Of a stretch of 21,633 nt of DNA, positions 15,649-21,633 are shown one piece after another. The position numbers and the translations under genes were made by a program. The notes beneath the pieces are model-generated. The model was not told the DNA's origin. It made no database searches and saw only the letters and a list, made by a program, of their open reading frames with translations. Source of the DNA: CAZIWJ01 sp964542855 (GTDB taxonomy: Bacteria; Bacteroidota; Bacteroidia; Cytophagales; Cyclobacteriaceae); NCBI GenBank assembly GCA_964542855.1, contig CAZIWJ010000035.1, positions 1-21,633 of the forward strand, read 5' to 3'. Within the stretch, counting starts at the first letter, position 1. Each line of letters starts with the position of its first letter.

Positions 15649-17217
15649 GTGCATAACAATTACTATTTCATTAAACAGTTGAGTAAATCATTATCAGCAA
15701 TGCTGAAAGGCAAAAAATTGCTGGCCTGCTTTTCACAGAACCGGGAGGAACTCGTGCTTGGATTTGGAAATGAACAAGGCGTTGAATATTACATTAAGGC
15801 TCATCTGAGCGGCAACTTTTCCTGCCTTTATTTTCCGGAACGGTTTGCGCGTGCAAAAAAAAACAATGTTAATCTATTCAATGAAGTCCTGGATAGGCCC
15901 GTAACCCACATTCGGCAGTACCTGAACGAACGGGCTTTTAGCATTCACTTCCATGCTGGTGATGAAAGTGATTATGCGCTACTTTTTAAACTGCACGGTA
16001 ACCGCTCAAATATTATCTTATGCAAGGATGGAAAATCTTTTTCACTTTTTAAGAAGAAGCTGGTAAAAGACCAGGAAATTAATCTGGATCATCTCGATCG
16101 TGTGATAGACCAAAGTAAAGAGGCATTTTTAACCAGTGAACAACCCTTAAAATCGTTATTTCCCACATTCGGCAAGCTACCGGTGGAGTGGCTACAAAAT
16201 CATGGTTTTGATCAGAAAGACAAAACCCAACAGTGGGCTCTCGTAGATGAACTGTTAGATTTACTTAATTTGAATAAATATTACTTGTGTACCATAAACG
16301 ACAAGTTACACTTCAGTTTATTACCCATGGGCACCCTGGAGCAGGAGTTTAGTGATCCGCTGGAAGCAGTAAATACGTTTTTTCTAACCTACATCCGGAA
16401 GTATTCAACGGAAAAAGAAAAAGGTGAAATACTGAAGCAGCTGCAGAAAAAGGCAAAGCAAACAGAAAATTATATTAGTAAAACCGAGCAGAAGCTGCAG
16501 AAAATTGAGCATGAAATGAACTGGCAACTCATGGGCGACCTGGTTATGGCTCATATGCACGAAATCCCGGAGGGAACCGACAAGGTAACCCTGAATAACT
16601 TTTACACCGGGGAACCGGTGAAAATTAAGCTGAATAAACAACTGCCACCACAGAAAAATGCAGAAACCTTTTACCGAAAAGCCAAAAACCAGAAAATTGA
16701 AATTGGCGAACTGAAGGAAAACCTGCATAACAAGGAGGAACAATTATTAAATATTTATACGCAAATTGATGATATTCAAACACTTGACGACGTAAAGTCG
16801 ATTCGTCAGTACATCCGGGAACACGAACTGGAGAAGACCAGTGCAGGGCAGCAGCAGGCTGTACCGTACCGTAAGTTTATGATTGAAGGATACGACGTAC
16901 TGGTGGGTAAAAGTGCCAGGCATAATGATGATCTGATCCGGGAATATGCCTGGAAAGATGACCTTTGGTTACACGCCAAAGACGTGCCCGGTTCTCACGT
17001 ACTGGTGAAGCAGATTCCCGGAAAAAAAATACCCAACCCGGTACTGGAGAAAGCTGCTCAGCTAGCAGCCTGGTTTTCCAAAAGAAAAACAGATACGTTG
17101 TGCCCGGTCATATACACGCCAAAAAAATACGTAAGAAAGGCAAAAGGGCTGTATCCGGGCCAGGTGATTGTAGAAAAGGAAGAAGTAATTATGGTTGAAC
17201 CTGCCCCGTTAAACTAA
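15649..17217 (+). CDS. NFACT family protein (RqcH/Rqc2/FbpA-like)
   Basis: This 522-residue protein has NFACT architecture: NFACT-N (about 1-180), a coiled-coil and helical middle (about 250-390) and a C-terminal NFACT-R RNA-binding domain (about 406-518) with VLVGKSARHNDDLIREYAWKDDLWLHAKDVPGS-type conservation. Family members RqcH (bacteria) and Rqc2/NEMF (eukaryotes) bind obstructed large ribosomal subunits with peptidyl-tRNA, and RqcH recruits tRNA-Ala to add alanine tails. In the N-domain, the RqcH Asp-Arg pair aligns by eye with Glu94-Arg95 (LNERAF), and the Glu-Ile-Met motif before GRHSNII aligns with Lys114-Leu115-His116 before GNRSNII, so tailing ability is uncertain. The start is GTG 15649, giving the family-typical HNNYYF beginning. 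The gene is monocistronic as far as visible. Confidence 0.9.
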   Translation: MHNNYYFIKQLSKSLSAMLKGKKLLACFSQNREELVLGFGNEQGVEYYIKAHLSGNFSCLYFPERFARAKKNNVNLFNEVLDRPVTHIRQYLNERAFSIHFHAGDESDYALLFKLHGNRSNIILCKDGKSFSLFKKKLVKDQEINLDHLDRVIDQSKEAFLTSEQPLKSLFPTFGKLPVEWLQNHGFDQKDKTQQWALVDELLDLLNLNKYYLCTINDKLHFSLLPMGTLEQEFSDPLEAVNTFFLTYIRKYSTEKEKGEILKQLQKKAKQTENYISKTEQKLQKIEHEMNWQLMGDLVMAHMHEIPEGTDKVTLNNFYTGEPVKIKLNKQLPPQKNAETFYRKAKNQKIEIGELKENLHNKEEQLLNIYTQIDDIQTLDDVKSIRQYIREHELEKTSAGQQQAVPYRKFMIEGYDVLVGKSARHNDDLIREYAWKDDLWLHAKDVPGSHVLVKQIPGKKIPNPVLEKAAQLAAWFSKRKTDTLCPVIYTPKKYVRKAKGLYPGQVIVEKEEVIMVEPAPLN

Positions 17218-17279
17218 AATCGTATATTATATCATAATTCAGGTGGTATTTTAATCATTAATGGCTTACAATACATAGA

Positions 17280-17305
17280 AACATTGTGATAGTCTATCCA
17301 ATGTT
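17280..17305. promoter_or_regulatory. Near-perfect 26-bp palindrome, possible operator or stem-loop
   Basis: The left arm AACATTGTGATAG (17280-17292) and right arm CTATCCAATGTT (17294-17305) are exact inverse complements apart from one extra T in the left arm, around a single central T. It lies 63 bases after the NFACT gene stop and 61 bases before the 99-residue gene. With no T-run following, a classical terminator is unlikely. The short centre suits a dimeric protein binding site. Function is inferred. Confidence 0.5.
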
Positions 17306-17365
17306 CAGCGTTGGTTCAATCCTTGTCGTTTTTCTTATGTATATTGAAACTAACCAAGAAATGAT

Positions 17366-17665
17366 ATGGATTATAACAACCTTAACAACGATAGTGTAGG
17401 AACATTACAAGATATTCAGTTTCTAAGCCAGGTACCTGAAAAATACATTGAATGCGTGCTTATTCAGCAACAGCAAAACAGAAGTAAGGGTAATGTATTC
17501 AACGTGCTCATTGACACGGACAACCCGGTTTGCTTCACCATGTCCTGGCAACGGGAACTGATTATTCATCCTGCAGAAAAACCAGGCGAACTGCAAATCC
17601 TGGTCCATTCCTGTAACGAGGATTTTCCGTTAAACGGCAACAATTTTAAAATATCGTTAAACTAA
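17366..17665 (+). CDS. Uncharacterised 99-residue protein
   Basis: I do not recognise a family. The protein has no signal peptide or membrane segment and is probably cytosolic. It reads MDYNNLNNDSVGTLQDIQFL at the start, then a segment with alternating hydrophobic residues (FNVLIDTDNPVCFTMSWQ, RELIIHP, ELQILVHSC) that suggests a small beta-rich fold with two cysteines. It starts at ATG 17366, preceded by CCAAGAA. The upstream region carries a 26-bp palindrome and an AT-rich stretch containing TATATTG, which is a poor promoter match. The coding character (codon use, no internal alternative frame) is normal for the window. It may be lineage-restricted. Confidence 0.6.
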   Translation: MDYNNLNNDSVGTLQDIQFLSQVPEKYIECVLIQQQQNRSKGNVFNVLIDTDNPVCFTMSWQRELIIHPAEKPGELQILVHSCNEDFPLNGNNFKISLN

Positions 17666-17770
17666 CTAAACCAGGCTTAAAAAAACGCAATTAGTGCTCT
17701 ACCTGACCTGACTCGAATAAGTTTCAATATTTAAGAGCAATCATTAAATTCGGAGAAAAGCTATCCATTA

Positions 17771-18274
17771 ATGAAGAACTGTGCTCTCCTTGCCCTGTTA
17801 CTACTTGCTTCCTGTATCAGCTCATCTGATATTGAATCTACCTCTGCTAATCCTACCGCTGTATCTTCACCCAGTGGCCACCTTACCCTTAATTTTCAGT
17901 TAAACAGCCAGGGTGCCCCTAACTACGTGGTTCACTTCAAAGATAGCCTGGTGGTTGACACGGCTTATTTTGGCTTCAGCCTGCGTAACGCACCGTCGTT
18001 ACAAAACAATTTTGAAATTATTGAATCTGCCACCCGGCAGTTTACCAATGAGGATGAGGGCAGCAATGAAAACGCCCCTTTCAATCCTTATAATGAGTTA
18101 ACGATCAGTTTGCAGGAGTCGCTCGACACCAGCCGTCGGCTAACCATCATTTTTAAAGTATACAACAGCAGCATTGGTTTTACCTATGAATTGCCAAATC
18201 AGAAAGGCAATGACTGTATTAATATCAACACGAACCGTGACCGGGCAACTGGTAATTTCACCTCTTCAGTTTAA
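17771..18274 (+). CDS. Lipoprotein consisting of a GH97 N-terminal domain only (truncated glycosidase)
   Basis: This 167-residue lipoprotein has a signal ending in the lipobox LLASC, with Cys15 as the acylation site. From about residue 32 it follows the N-terminal beta-sandwich of family 97 glycoside hydrolases such as SusB: SSPSGHLTLNFQLNSQGAPNYVVHF, then LGFSL-type FGFSLRNAP, NFEIIESATRQF, NPYNELTISLQE, RRLTIIFKVYNSSIGFTYELP. Full GH97 enzymes have about 650-700 residues and carry the catalytic barrel after this domain. Here the frame stops soon after it, and the next 181 bases before the following gene are too short for the barrel and show no continuation. The loop usually reading DETWxPVWGE is replaced by NEDEGSNENA. 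It is either a deletion remnant or a free-standing binding lipoprotein. Catalysis is not expected. Confidence 0.75.
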   Translation: MKNCALLALLLLASCISSSDIESTSANPTAVSSPSGHLTLNFQLNSQGAPNYVVHFKDSLVVDTAYFGFSLRNAPSLQNNFEIIESATRQFTNEDEGSNENAPFNPYNELTISLQESLDTSRRLTIIFKVYNSSIGFTYELPNQKGNDCININTNRDRATGNFTSSV

Positions 18275-18378
18275 AAAGAAAGTTACCAGCAAAACCGGTT
18301 TTCCGGGCTAAGTTTTGCTCAGGTTTCTAAGAGTTACAGGGAATCACCTGCTGAAGCTGTTGAAATAACCCGGTCGTC

Positions 18379-18411
18379 TTGAATATCCTTCGTTATACTT
18401 TCATACCTTTA
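18379..18411 (+). promoter_or_regulatory. Weak candidate promoter for the LCIB-Wzi gene run
   Basis: TACCTTTA (18404-18411) matches the Bacteroidota -7 consensus TAnnTTTG at seven of eight positions. TTG (18379-18381) is 22 bases upstream, slightly longer than usual. The first gene of the run starts 45 bases downstream. No better match was found in the 181-base gap. Confidence 0.25.
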
Positions 18412-18455
18412 CGATTTAACAATACACATGCATCAGAAAATTTAACCTGGATAAG

Positions 18456-19172
18456 ATGCTACAAAGAAAATTCGACGACATTGTTAAGTATTATTACCCC
18501 AACGCACTCGATGCTAAAGATACATCGATCCATTACCTGGGTATTATGCAGAGCGACTACAATATTAAAATTTCCAGGGTACTACTGGCTACCTCGTTTT
18601 GTTCCGATGATATTACCCAACCGGCAGTAAATTTTTTCGATGTGCTTTTCGGTCCGTTTAATCTGGGAGGACTTGGCGGTTTACCATTTGCTGGCAATAC
18701 CGGGATGGGCGCTTTTGCTCACCATATTCCCGACGATGGGGCAGCCTTACTGTTATACGGTCCGCACGTAGGTGTAACCCTCGATGGTGAATTGGGTAAA
18801 ATGCACCGGCCCCGCGTGGAAAAATCCGGGCCTACCTGTGGTGCACTAATGGGAGCGCTGAAAAAATTCCAGGATAACCCCAATCACCAGCCCGTAGAAG
18901 ATGAAAACGATTACCAGCAGTTTATCCTCGAATCGCTTGTTGCACCTCATAAAGACCGCTTCCTGAATAACTCCAACCCGGTAAGAGAAATAACCAACGT
19001 GCTTTATGAAATTATTAACCAGAAGATGCACGAAACGGTTGAGCGCATGAAAGGAGAATTCACTGCAAAAAAAATAATTCTCCTGGGGGGCATCCTGATC
19101 CATACTGACTTTGGTTTCGACGACTACTTTGATGCCCGGAACTTTGAGGTAATTAATTTTAATAACGATTGA
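18456..19172 (+). CDS. LCIB/LCIC-type beta-carbonic-anhydrase-like protein
   Basis: This 238-residue soluble protein resembles the limiting-CO2-inducible protein B/C family of algae and its bacterial relatives, which adopt a beta-carbonic anhydrase fold. Key blocks in order are TSFCSDDI with Cys49 and Asp51, FNLGGLGGLPFAGNTGMGAFAHHIPDDG, LYGPHVGVTLDGELGKMHRP with His104, and GPTCGALMGAL with Cys128. Cys49, His104 and Cys128 are the expected Cys-His-Cys zinc ligands, and Asp51 is the expected catalytic or fourth-ligand aspartate. It would interconvert CO2 and bicarbonate, although several LCIB proteins are inactive when purified. Its stop overlaps the next gene (TTGA), so it is translated together with a flippase-like membrane protein and a capsule gene. 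Confidence 0.8.
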   Translation: MLQRKFDDIVKYYYPNALDAKDTSIHYLGIMQSDYNIKISRVLLATSFCSDDITQPAVNFFDVLFGPFNLGGLGGLPFAGNTGMGAFAHHIPDDGAALLLYGPHVGVTLDGELGKMHRPRVEKSGPTCGALMGALKKFQDNPNHQPVEDENDYQQFILESLVAPHKDRFLNNSNPVREITNVLYEIINQKMHETVERMKGEFTAKKIILLGGILIHTDFGFDDYFDARNFEVINFNND

Positions 19173-20071
19173 TTAAAAGGTTTCTCGATAAAATTCCGAG
19201 GTCGGTACGGTTTCTACTCAAACTGACCATTACCAGCCTGGCACTCTGGCTTGTGTTCCGGGAGGTAAATTTCAGGGAGGTGTGGAAAAATGTATTGCAA
19301 GCCAATTTTTTCTTCCTTCTCCTCAGCCTGGTGGGTTTCCAGTTTTCCAAGATCCTTGCCGCTTTTCGTCTTAAAGCGCTTATGGAAGCGCACGAGGTTA
19401 CAATGGCCCACCGGTTTAATGTTAAATTACTGTACATCGGAATGTTTTACAACCTGTTCCTTCCCGGCTCCATTGGGGGAGATGGCTACAAGGTTTTTTT
19501 GTTGAACCGGGCTTACGAGGTGAAAACCCGTAAATTAATCGGGACCATGCTTTACGACCGCATCAGCGGACTGGCCTTTTTACTTATTCTGGGTTTGGTG
19601 TTGCTGGCTGCCAGTTCACTAAGTTTGCAATTCGAGCATTTACCCTGGATTTGCGCAGGCCTGGTGTTACTGGCCCTACCGGCATTTTACGGGTTTACCC
19701 GGCTGTTTTTCAGCATGCATATCCCCCAGTTCTGGGAAAGCAGTTTGTGGTCGTTCGGAGTGCAATTAACCCAGGTGCTTACTGCGTTCCTGTTGCTGTT
19801 CAGCCTGGGGATACGAGAAAATTTTACCGACTACCTGGCTTTATTCCAGGTATCCTCTACCGTAGCGGTTTTACCTTTTACTATTGCCGGGGTAGGTGCG
19901 AGGGAACTGGTTTTCCTGTACGGTTACAAATACCTGCCCATCCTGGAGGGCGTTTCCATTTCTTTTACCCTGTTATTTTTTGTTATTACTGCAACAGCAG
20001 CTGTTATTGGCGGTTTCATTACCGTTGATAAAGATCTGGACAGTAAATTAACTGAAAAAGTAAAAAACTGA
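19169..20071 (+). CDS. YbhN/LPG-synthase-TM (UPF0104) flippase-like membrane protein
   Basis: This 300-residue polytopic inner-membrane protein has about seven or eight spans and belongs to the family named for the transmembrane domain of lysylphosphatidylglycerol synthase (MprF N-domain, YbhN, AglD). The family hallmarks are FYNLFLPGSIGGDGYKVFLL at about 92-111 and LPFTIAGVGARELVFLYG at about 233-250. Both are conserved loops in proteins proposed to move lipid-linked substrates across the membrane. It has no aminoacyl-transfer C-terminal domain, so it is not an MprF. The start must be TTG 19169, within the stop of the LCIB-like gene. It is followed by wzi with a one-base TGATG overlap. Moving a polysaccharide lipid carrier is a plausible but unproven role. 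Confidence 0.85.
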   Translation: MIKRFLDKIPRSVRFLLKLTITSLALWLVFREVNFREVWKNVLQANFFFLLLSLVGFQFSKILAAFRLKALMEAHEVTMAHRFNVKLLYIGMFYNLFLPGSIGGDGYKVFLLNRAYEVKTRKLIGTMLYDRISGLAFLLILGLVLLAASSLSLQFEHLPWICAGLVLLALPAFYGFTRLFFSMHIPQFWESSLWSFGVQLTQVLTAFLLLFSLGIRENFTDYLALFQVSSTVAVLPFTIAGVGARELVFLYGYKYLPILEGVSISFTLLFFVITATAAVIGGFITVDKDLDSKLTEKVKN

Positions 20072-21579
20072 TGGTAAGAGCATTTCTTGTCATACTATTG
20101 ATGGTACAGGTTAAGGTAGCCTGCGGTCAGTTTGCCGATAGTATTTCCTATTCAACCTCATTCACAGGAATCGTTTCTTCGGCCGGTTACCAGCCACTCT
20201 GGCTGGTGAGTAACCGCTGGGGCCAGTTGGAAGATGAACCGTTGTCTGCTTTTTTGCGAAATGATGTTTTTCTTCCTTATGAAAACCAGGATGGGCTCGA
20301 TATTTCTGCCCGGTTAACGGCTAATGTGAACTTACCGGCCAATGATAAAAGTCAGGTTAGCTTACAGCAGGGGTACCTGGGGGTTCGCTGGAAGCTGATA
20401 GAAATTTGGGGGGGAATGAGGGAATTAACCCGTGCCAGCATTGACGATGAACTTTCTCCGGGATCGTTTATTATAAGCCCGAACGCCCGGCCGGTACCCA
20501 GGGTTGAAATCCGTTTAACCGACTACTGGCGTATTCCATTCACAGCCAACTGGCTGGCCATTAAAGGATATTACAACCACGGGTGGCTGGAGGCCGACCG
20601 GGTTATTCGTAATCCCTTACTGCACGAAAAAGGAGCCTACGTACGCATTGGCCCCGGTAAAGTGAACTTCGAAGCAGGGTTAAATCACCTGGCCCTGTGG
20701 GGAGGTAACAGGAATGGTAATCCTGTTCCATCTGCACTGGCAGACTACTGGCGGGTAGTAACGGCCCAACCGGGCAGGGAAGGGGCTCCGGGCGGGGATG
20801 TAATTAACGTGTTGGGCAGCCAGTTGGGTAACGTGGATGCCCGGATTAATTTTGCGGTTGGCCCGGTAAAAGTAACGCTTTACAGCCAGCAGTTTTACGA
20901 AGACCGGAACAGCGTGCGTCAGTTGCCGTTCAGCCAGGACCAGCAGGCGGGCTTTAAACTGGTATTCCATGAAGAACAAAAGCCCATACTAGGCAGTATG
21001 GTGTTTGAGTACATGAACACGGTACACCAGTCCGGGCCCGGGCTACCTGATAATATTGGGACCAATAACTTTGGGTTTGAATATGGCGGAAGGGACGATT
21101 ATTACAATAATTATGCTTATCAGTCGGGATATACCCATCGGGACAGGATTGTAGGCAATCCGCTGTTTGGTACTGAAACCCGGATGATCGCTGTTTTAGG
21201 TGAGAATGCCGTCTTCAACAATAGCGATCAATCGTTCATTATCAATAATCGGATTCGCTCCTGGCACCTGGGGGCTTCAGGATGGCTGCACAGGAAAGTT
21301 TCTTACCGGGGACTGGTCACCACTACGCTAAATAAGGGGAGCTACGCCGGGGCCAATAACGGACGGTACAACTGGGAAAGCCGTACAAACCCGGACCTGG
21401 AATACGTTTTTAACCCGGCGCGCAGGAGTTGGAATGTACTGTTTGAAGTAACTGGGCAGGGGGTATTCCTCCCTCAATTAAATACCAAAGCTGCCCTGGC
21501 TGCCGACTTCGGGGAACTGGGGCAGGCTATTGGATTTCTTCTTTCGGTTGAGTGGAGTGGCTCATTCAAGTTGAAATAA
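20071..21579 (+). CDS. Capsule assembly Wzi family outer-membrane protein
   Basis: This 502-residue predicted outer-membrane beta-barrel belongs to the Wzi family, whose E. coli founder anchors capsular polysaccharide to the cell surface. The signal peptide is MVRAFLVILLMVQVKVACGQ, with cleavage near GQ-F. A Cys is present, but the residues before it do not form a lipobox. Family-like stretches are LQQGYLGVRWKLIEIWGGMRE, SPNARPVPRVEIRLTDYW, WLAIKGYYNHGWLE, LLHEKGAYVRIG and GLNHLALWGGN at about 190-215. Many strands end in aromatic residues. In Bacteroidota, Wzi-like genes commonly sit in exopolysaccharide clusters, which fits the glycosyltransferase that follows 6 bases later and the flippase-like gene before. 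The start ATG overlaps the previous stop by one base. Confidence 0.87.
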   Translation: MVRAFLVILLMVQVKVACGQFADSISYSTSFTGIVSSAGYQPLWLVSNRWGQLEDEPLSAFLRNDVFLPYENQDGLDISARLTANVNLPANDKSQVSLQQGYLGVRWKLIEIWGGMRELTRASIDDELSPGSFIISPNARPVPRVEIRLTDYWRIPFTANWLAIKGYYNHGWLEADRVIRNPLLHEKGAYVRIGPGKVNFEAGLNHLALWGGNRNGNPVPSALADYWRVVTAQPGREGAPGGDVINVLGSQLGNVDARINFAVGPVKVTLYSQQFYEDRNSVRQLPFSQDQQAGFKLVFHEEQKPILGSMVFEYMNTVHQSGPGLPDNIGTNNFGFEYGGRDDYYNNYAYQSGYTHRDRIVGNPLFGTETRMIAVLGENAVFNNSDQSFIINNRIRSWHLGASGWLHRKVSYRGLVTTTLNKGSYAGANNGRYNWESRTNPDLEYVFNPARRSWNVLFEVTGQGVFLPQLNTKAALAADFGELGQAIGFLLSVEWSGSFKLK

Positions 21580-21585
21580 ATCAGT

Positions 21586-21633
21586 ATGCCCGAAATAAAG
21601 CTTTCTGCCCTGATTATTACCTATAACGAGGAG
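21586..21633 (+). CDS. Family 2 glycosyltransferase, 5' fragment
   Basis: Only the first 16 codons are inside the window: MPEIKLSALIITYNEE. A beta-strand followed by ITYNEE is the standard beginning of GT2 (GT-A fold) glycosyltransferases, where it forms the nucleotide-sugar-binding edge. It starts 6 bases after the wzi stop and so belongs to the same transcript. The position supports a polysaccharide role. Nothing about donor or acceptor can be said from this fragment. Confidence 0.75.
   Translation, partial: MPEIKLSALIITYNEE

Noticed and set aside
18192..18316. Possible frameshifted continuation of the GH97 protein in another frame
   Set aside because: I translated the alternative frame past the stop; it gives a short Thr/Lys-rich stretch ending in a stop with no likeness to the GH97 barrel.
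18379..18630. 83-codon plus-strand frame upstream of and overlapping the LCIB-like gene
   Set aside because: Most of it is an out-of-frame reading of the LCIB-like coding sequence, and the portion before that gene has no family features.
1..21633. CRISPR arrays, insertion sequences, phage genes, rRNA
   Set aside because: I looked for regularly spaced direct repeats, transposase-like proteins, terminal inverted repeats and rRNA-like stretches and found none.

Overview
The window looks like a chromosomal segment of a Bacteroidota bacterium, most likely of the Cytophagia/Flammeovirga side. The reasons are a GldA-type ABC ATPase, a Bacteroidota-style NFACT protein starting HNNYYF, a YfiR/DUF4154 protein, a GH97 (SusB-like) domain, TAnnTTTG-type promoter candidates, and signal peptides ending in A-Q or G-Q. 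No phage, IS element, CRISPR array or rRNA was seen. One tRNA-Lys is present. The organism assignment is inference from gene content; no species is claimed.

Layout. 1-1591 (minus): the 3' end of a surface-polysaccharide sugar-nucleotide operon, with a UDP-sugar 6-dehydrogenase followed by a UDP-sugar 4-epimerase that runs off the left edge. 1740-2315 (minus): a YfiR-like exported protein. 2500-5084 (plus): recN and an overlapping CPBP-type membrane protein. 5093-8023 (minus): an MpaB/DUF2236 oxygenase-like gene, a small gene with an apparent amber codon near its 5' end, and gpmI. 8201-9205 (plus): a fabH-type ketosynthase. Then a minus-strand tRNA-Lys with a clear terminator. 9362-12165 (plus): a TPR/SH3 membrane protein, hflX and coaX. 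12137-13087 (minus): gldA, with its 3' end overlapping coaX. 13101-15333 (plus): a PagL-like lipid A deacylase and an MscS channel. 15320-15481 (minus): an unlisted 53-residue single-pass membrane protein gene. 15649-17665 (plus): an NFACT/RqcH-like protein and a 99-residue orphan. 17771-18274 (plus): a lipoprotein that is only the N-terminal domain of a GH97 glycosidase. 18456-21633 (plus): a tight run of LCIB-type beta-carbonic-anhydrase-like protein, YbhN/LPG-synthase-TM membrane protein, Wzi capsule protein and the start of a family 2 glycosyltransferase.

How it fits together. Both edges belong to envelope or capsule polysaccharide work: acidic sugar-nucleotide synthesis on the left, and Wzi, a polytopic flippase-like protein and a glycosyltransferase on the right. 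Between them lie housekeeping genes for DNA repair, glycolysis, fatty acid and CoA synthesis, and ribosome rescue or quality control. The points most worth checking are three independent stop/start overlaps of the form TTGA that force TTG initiation, the LCIB-type carbonic anhydrase placed first in a capsule-type operon, the severed GH97 domain, the CPBP protein lacking canonical active-site residues, the NFACT protein with altered RqcH-type motifs, the amber-interrupted small gene, and a near-perfect 26-bp palindrome ahead of the 99-residue orphan.
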